A stretch of DNA of 35,432 bases, taken from positions 1 to 35,432 of the forward strand of contig JAIMKT010000038.1 of assembly GCA_020692245.1 (NCBI GenBank), read 5' to 3'. The stretch comes from Microcoleus sp. GA_180221_E-2-1-MAG-45_12 (GTDB taxonomy: Bacteria; Cyanobacteriota; Cyanobacteriia; Cyanobacteriales; JAAUUE01). The notes under the pieces are model-generated. The model worked only from the letters and a program-made list of their open reading frames with translations. It had not been told where the DNA came from and ran no database searches. The number at the start of each line of letters is the position of its first letter. Position 1 is the first letter of the stretch. The position numbers and the translations under genes were made by a program. Below, piece by piece: positions 34,825 through 35,432 of the stretch.

Positions 34825-35432
34825 ATGAAAACCTTTCCCTCCCCTGAAGCTCTAAGGCGCTTTCCCTTTGGGCTTGCTGATATTGCTGTGATTTTAGGAA
34901 CCTTGGTACTTCTCTCCCTGATTGCGAGGGTGGGGGCGGGAGCCTTGGTGAGTTTTGAGCCGCCGAATATCATGCCAGAAGTTGATCTGGATATCGCTAA
35001 TCTGCCTTACTACGGGGGACGATCGACCCTCCGGATGTTCATTGCTTTATTCTGCTCCACGGTTTTTAGTCTCGCCTACGGTTATATTGCAGCCAATAGT
35101 CGGCGGGCAGAGCAGTTGATGGTTCCTTTATTGGATATTTTGCAATCAGTGCCAGTTTTGGGGTTTCTCTCGGTGACAGTGACAGGGTTTATTGCCTTGT
35201 TTCCCGGTAGTTTATTGGGACTAGAAGCGGCTTCAATTTTTGCGATTTTTACCAGCCAAGTCTGGAATATGACCTTTTCCTTTTACCAATCTCTACGGAC
35301 AATCTCCAAGGAATTAAATGAAGCCGCAACCCTTTACCAGTTATCTCGATGGCAGCGCTTTATAGTCCTAGAAGTACCCACATCCATGATTAGTTTGCTC
35401 TGGAATGCCATGATGAGTTTTGGGGGGGGGTG
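34825..35432 (+). CDS. ABC transporter permease (binding-protein-dependent type), 3' end outside window
   Basis: The frame is open from ATG 34825 to the right edge, 202 complete codons. The sequence starts MKTFPSPEALRRFPFGLADI and has a first membrane helix at about 17-42, a periplasmic stretch, then the permease core: STLRMFIALFCSTVFSLAYG, LLDILQSVPVLGFLSVTVTG, a long EAASIFAIFTSQVWNMTFSF helix, and the coupling loop LNEAATLYQLSRWQRFIVLE that docks onto the ATPase. It resembles TauC/SsuC/NrtB-type permeases. The spacing suggests the first half of a larger, possibly double, permease. The final G run (nine G) is in frame and encodes GGG. The substrate is unknown. Confidence 0.88.
   Translation, partial: MKTFPSPEALRRFPFGLADIAVILGTLVLLSLIARVGAGALVSFEPPNIMPEVDLDIANLPYYGGRSTLRMFIALFCSTVFSLAYGYIAANSRRAEQLMVPLLDILQSVPVLGFLSVTVTGFIALFPGSLLGLEAASIFAIFTSQVWNMTFSFYQSLRTISKELNEAATLYQLSRWQRFIVLEVPTSMISLLWNAMMSFGGG

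Noticed and set aside
35410-35432. Run of nine G at the right edge as a sequencing artefact
   Set aside because: It is in frame and encodes the Gly-Gly-Gly expected in this permease family (SFGGGW).

Overview
The window is chromosomal DNA from a cyanobacterium. It carries a light-dependent protochlorophyllide reductase, a Ycf52-type acetyltransferase, DUF3593, DUF3067, DUF1400 and GUN4-domain proteins, and a SyCRP1-like regulator. It is also dense in HIP1-type GCGATCGC octamers and GATCGA-rich sequence. No genus can be assigned from the sequence alone. Both edges cut genes: a papain-like protease on the left and an ABC permease on the right.

Layout. 1-8.9 kb: papain-like protease with a hyperacidic tail (cut), smpB convergent with a DUF3593 gene, a pseudokinase-like/PP2C phosphatase, an NfeD plus SPFH membrane pair, DUF3067, dps, an FkbM methyltransferase and a sigma-like protein. 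9-18.2 kb: prmA, an SGNH hydrolase with an Asn/Ser-rich N-terminus, an exported TPR protein, a Ycf52-like GNAT, a thioredoxin-like [2Fe-2S] protein with a possible Fur/Zur-type box upstream, por, a REP-associated tyrosine transposase (RAYT), and a DUF1400 alpha/beta hydrolase. 18.3-25.1 kb (minus strand): glgP, ureC without other urease genes nearby, xisH-xisI, and a Ser/Thr kinase-GUN4 gene broken by two opposite single-base frameshifts. 25.2-35.4 kb: valS with a roughly 150-residue insert carrying a membrane helix, a conserved hypothetical protein, a polysaccharide deacetylase-phosphodiester glycosidase fusion, a SyCRP1-like regulator, an ECF sigma/anti-sigma pair, surE and the permease.

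The strongest window-wide pattern is a dispersed family of about a dozen short hairpins. Most have GTAG at the 5' edge of a GGCTTTAGCC-like palindrome. All are intergenic apart from a one-base overlap with the RAYT stop codon, and three lie immediately 3' of the RAYT. This is the layout of a RAYT/REP system, and paired base changes between copies support selection on the hairpin. The second notable item is the valyl-tRNA synthetase: its insert recalls the membrane-anchoring CAAD domains of cyanobacterial aminoacyl-tRNA synthetases, but it shows one hydrophobic segment rather than the usual two. Short tandem repeats (10, 11 and 13 bp units) are also common between genes and in places have entered coding sequence.
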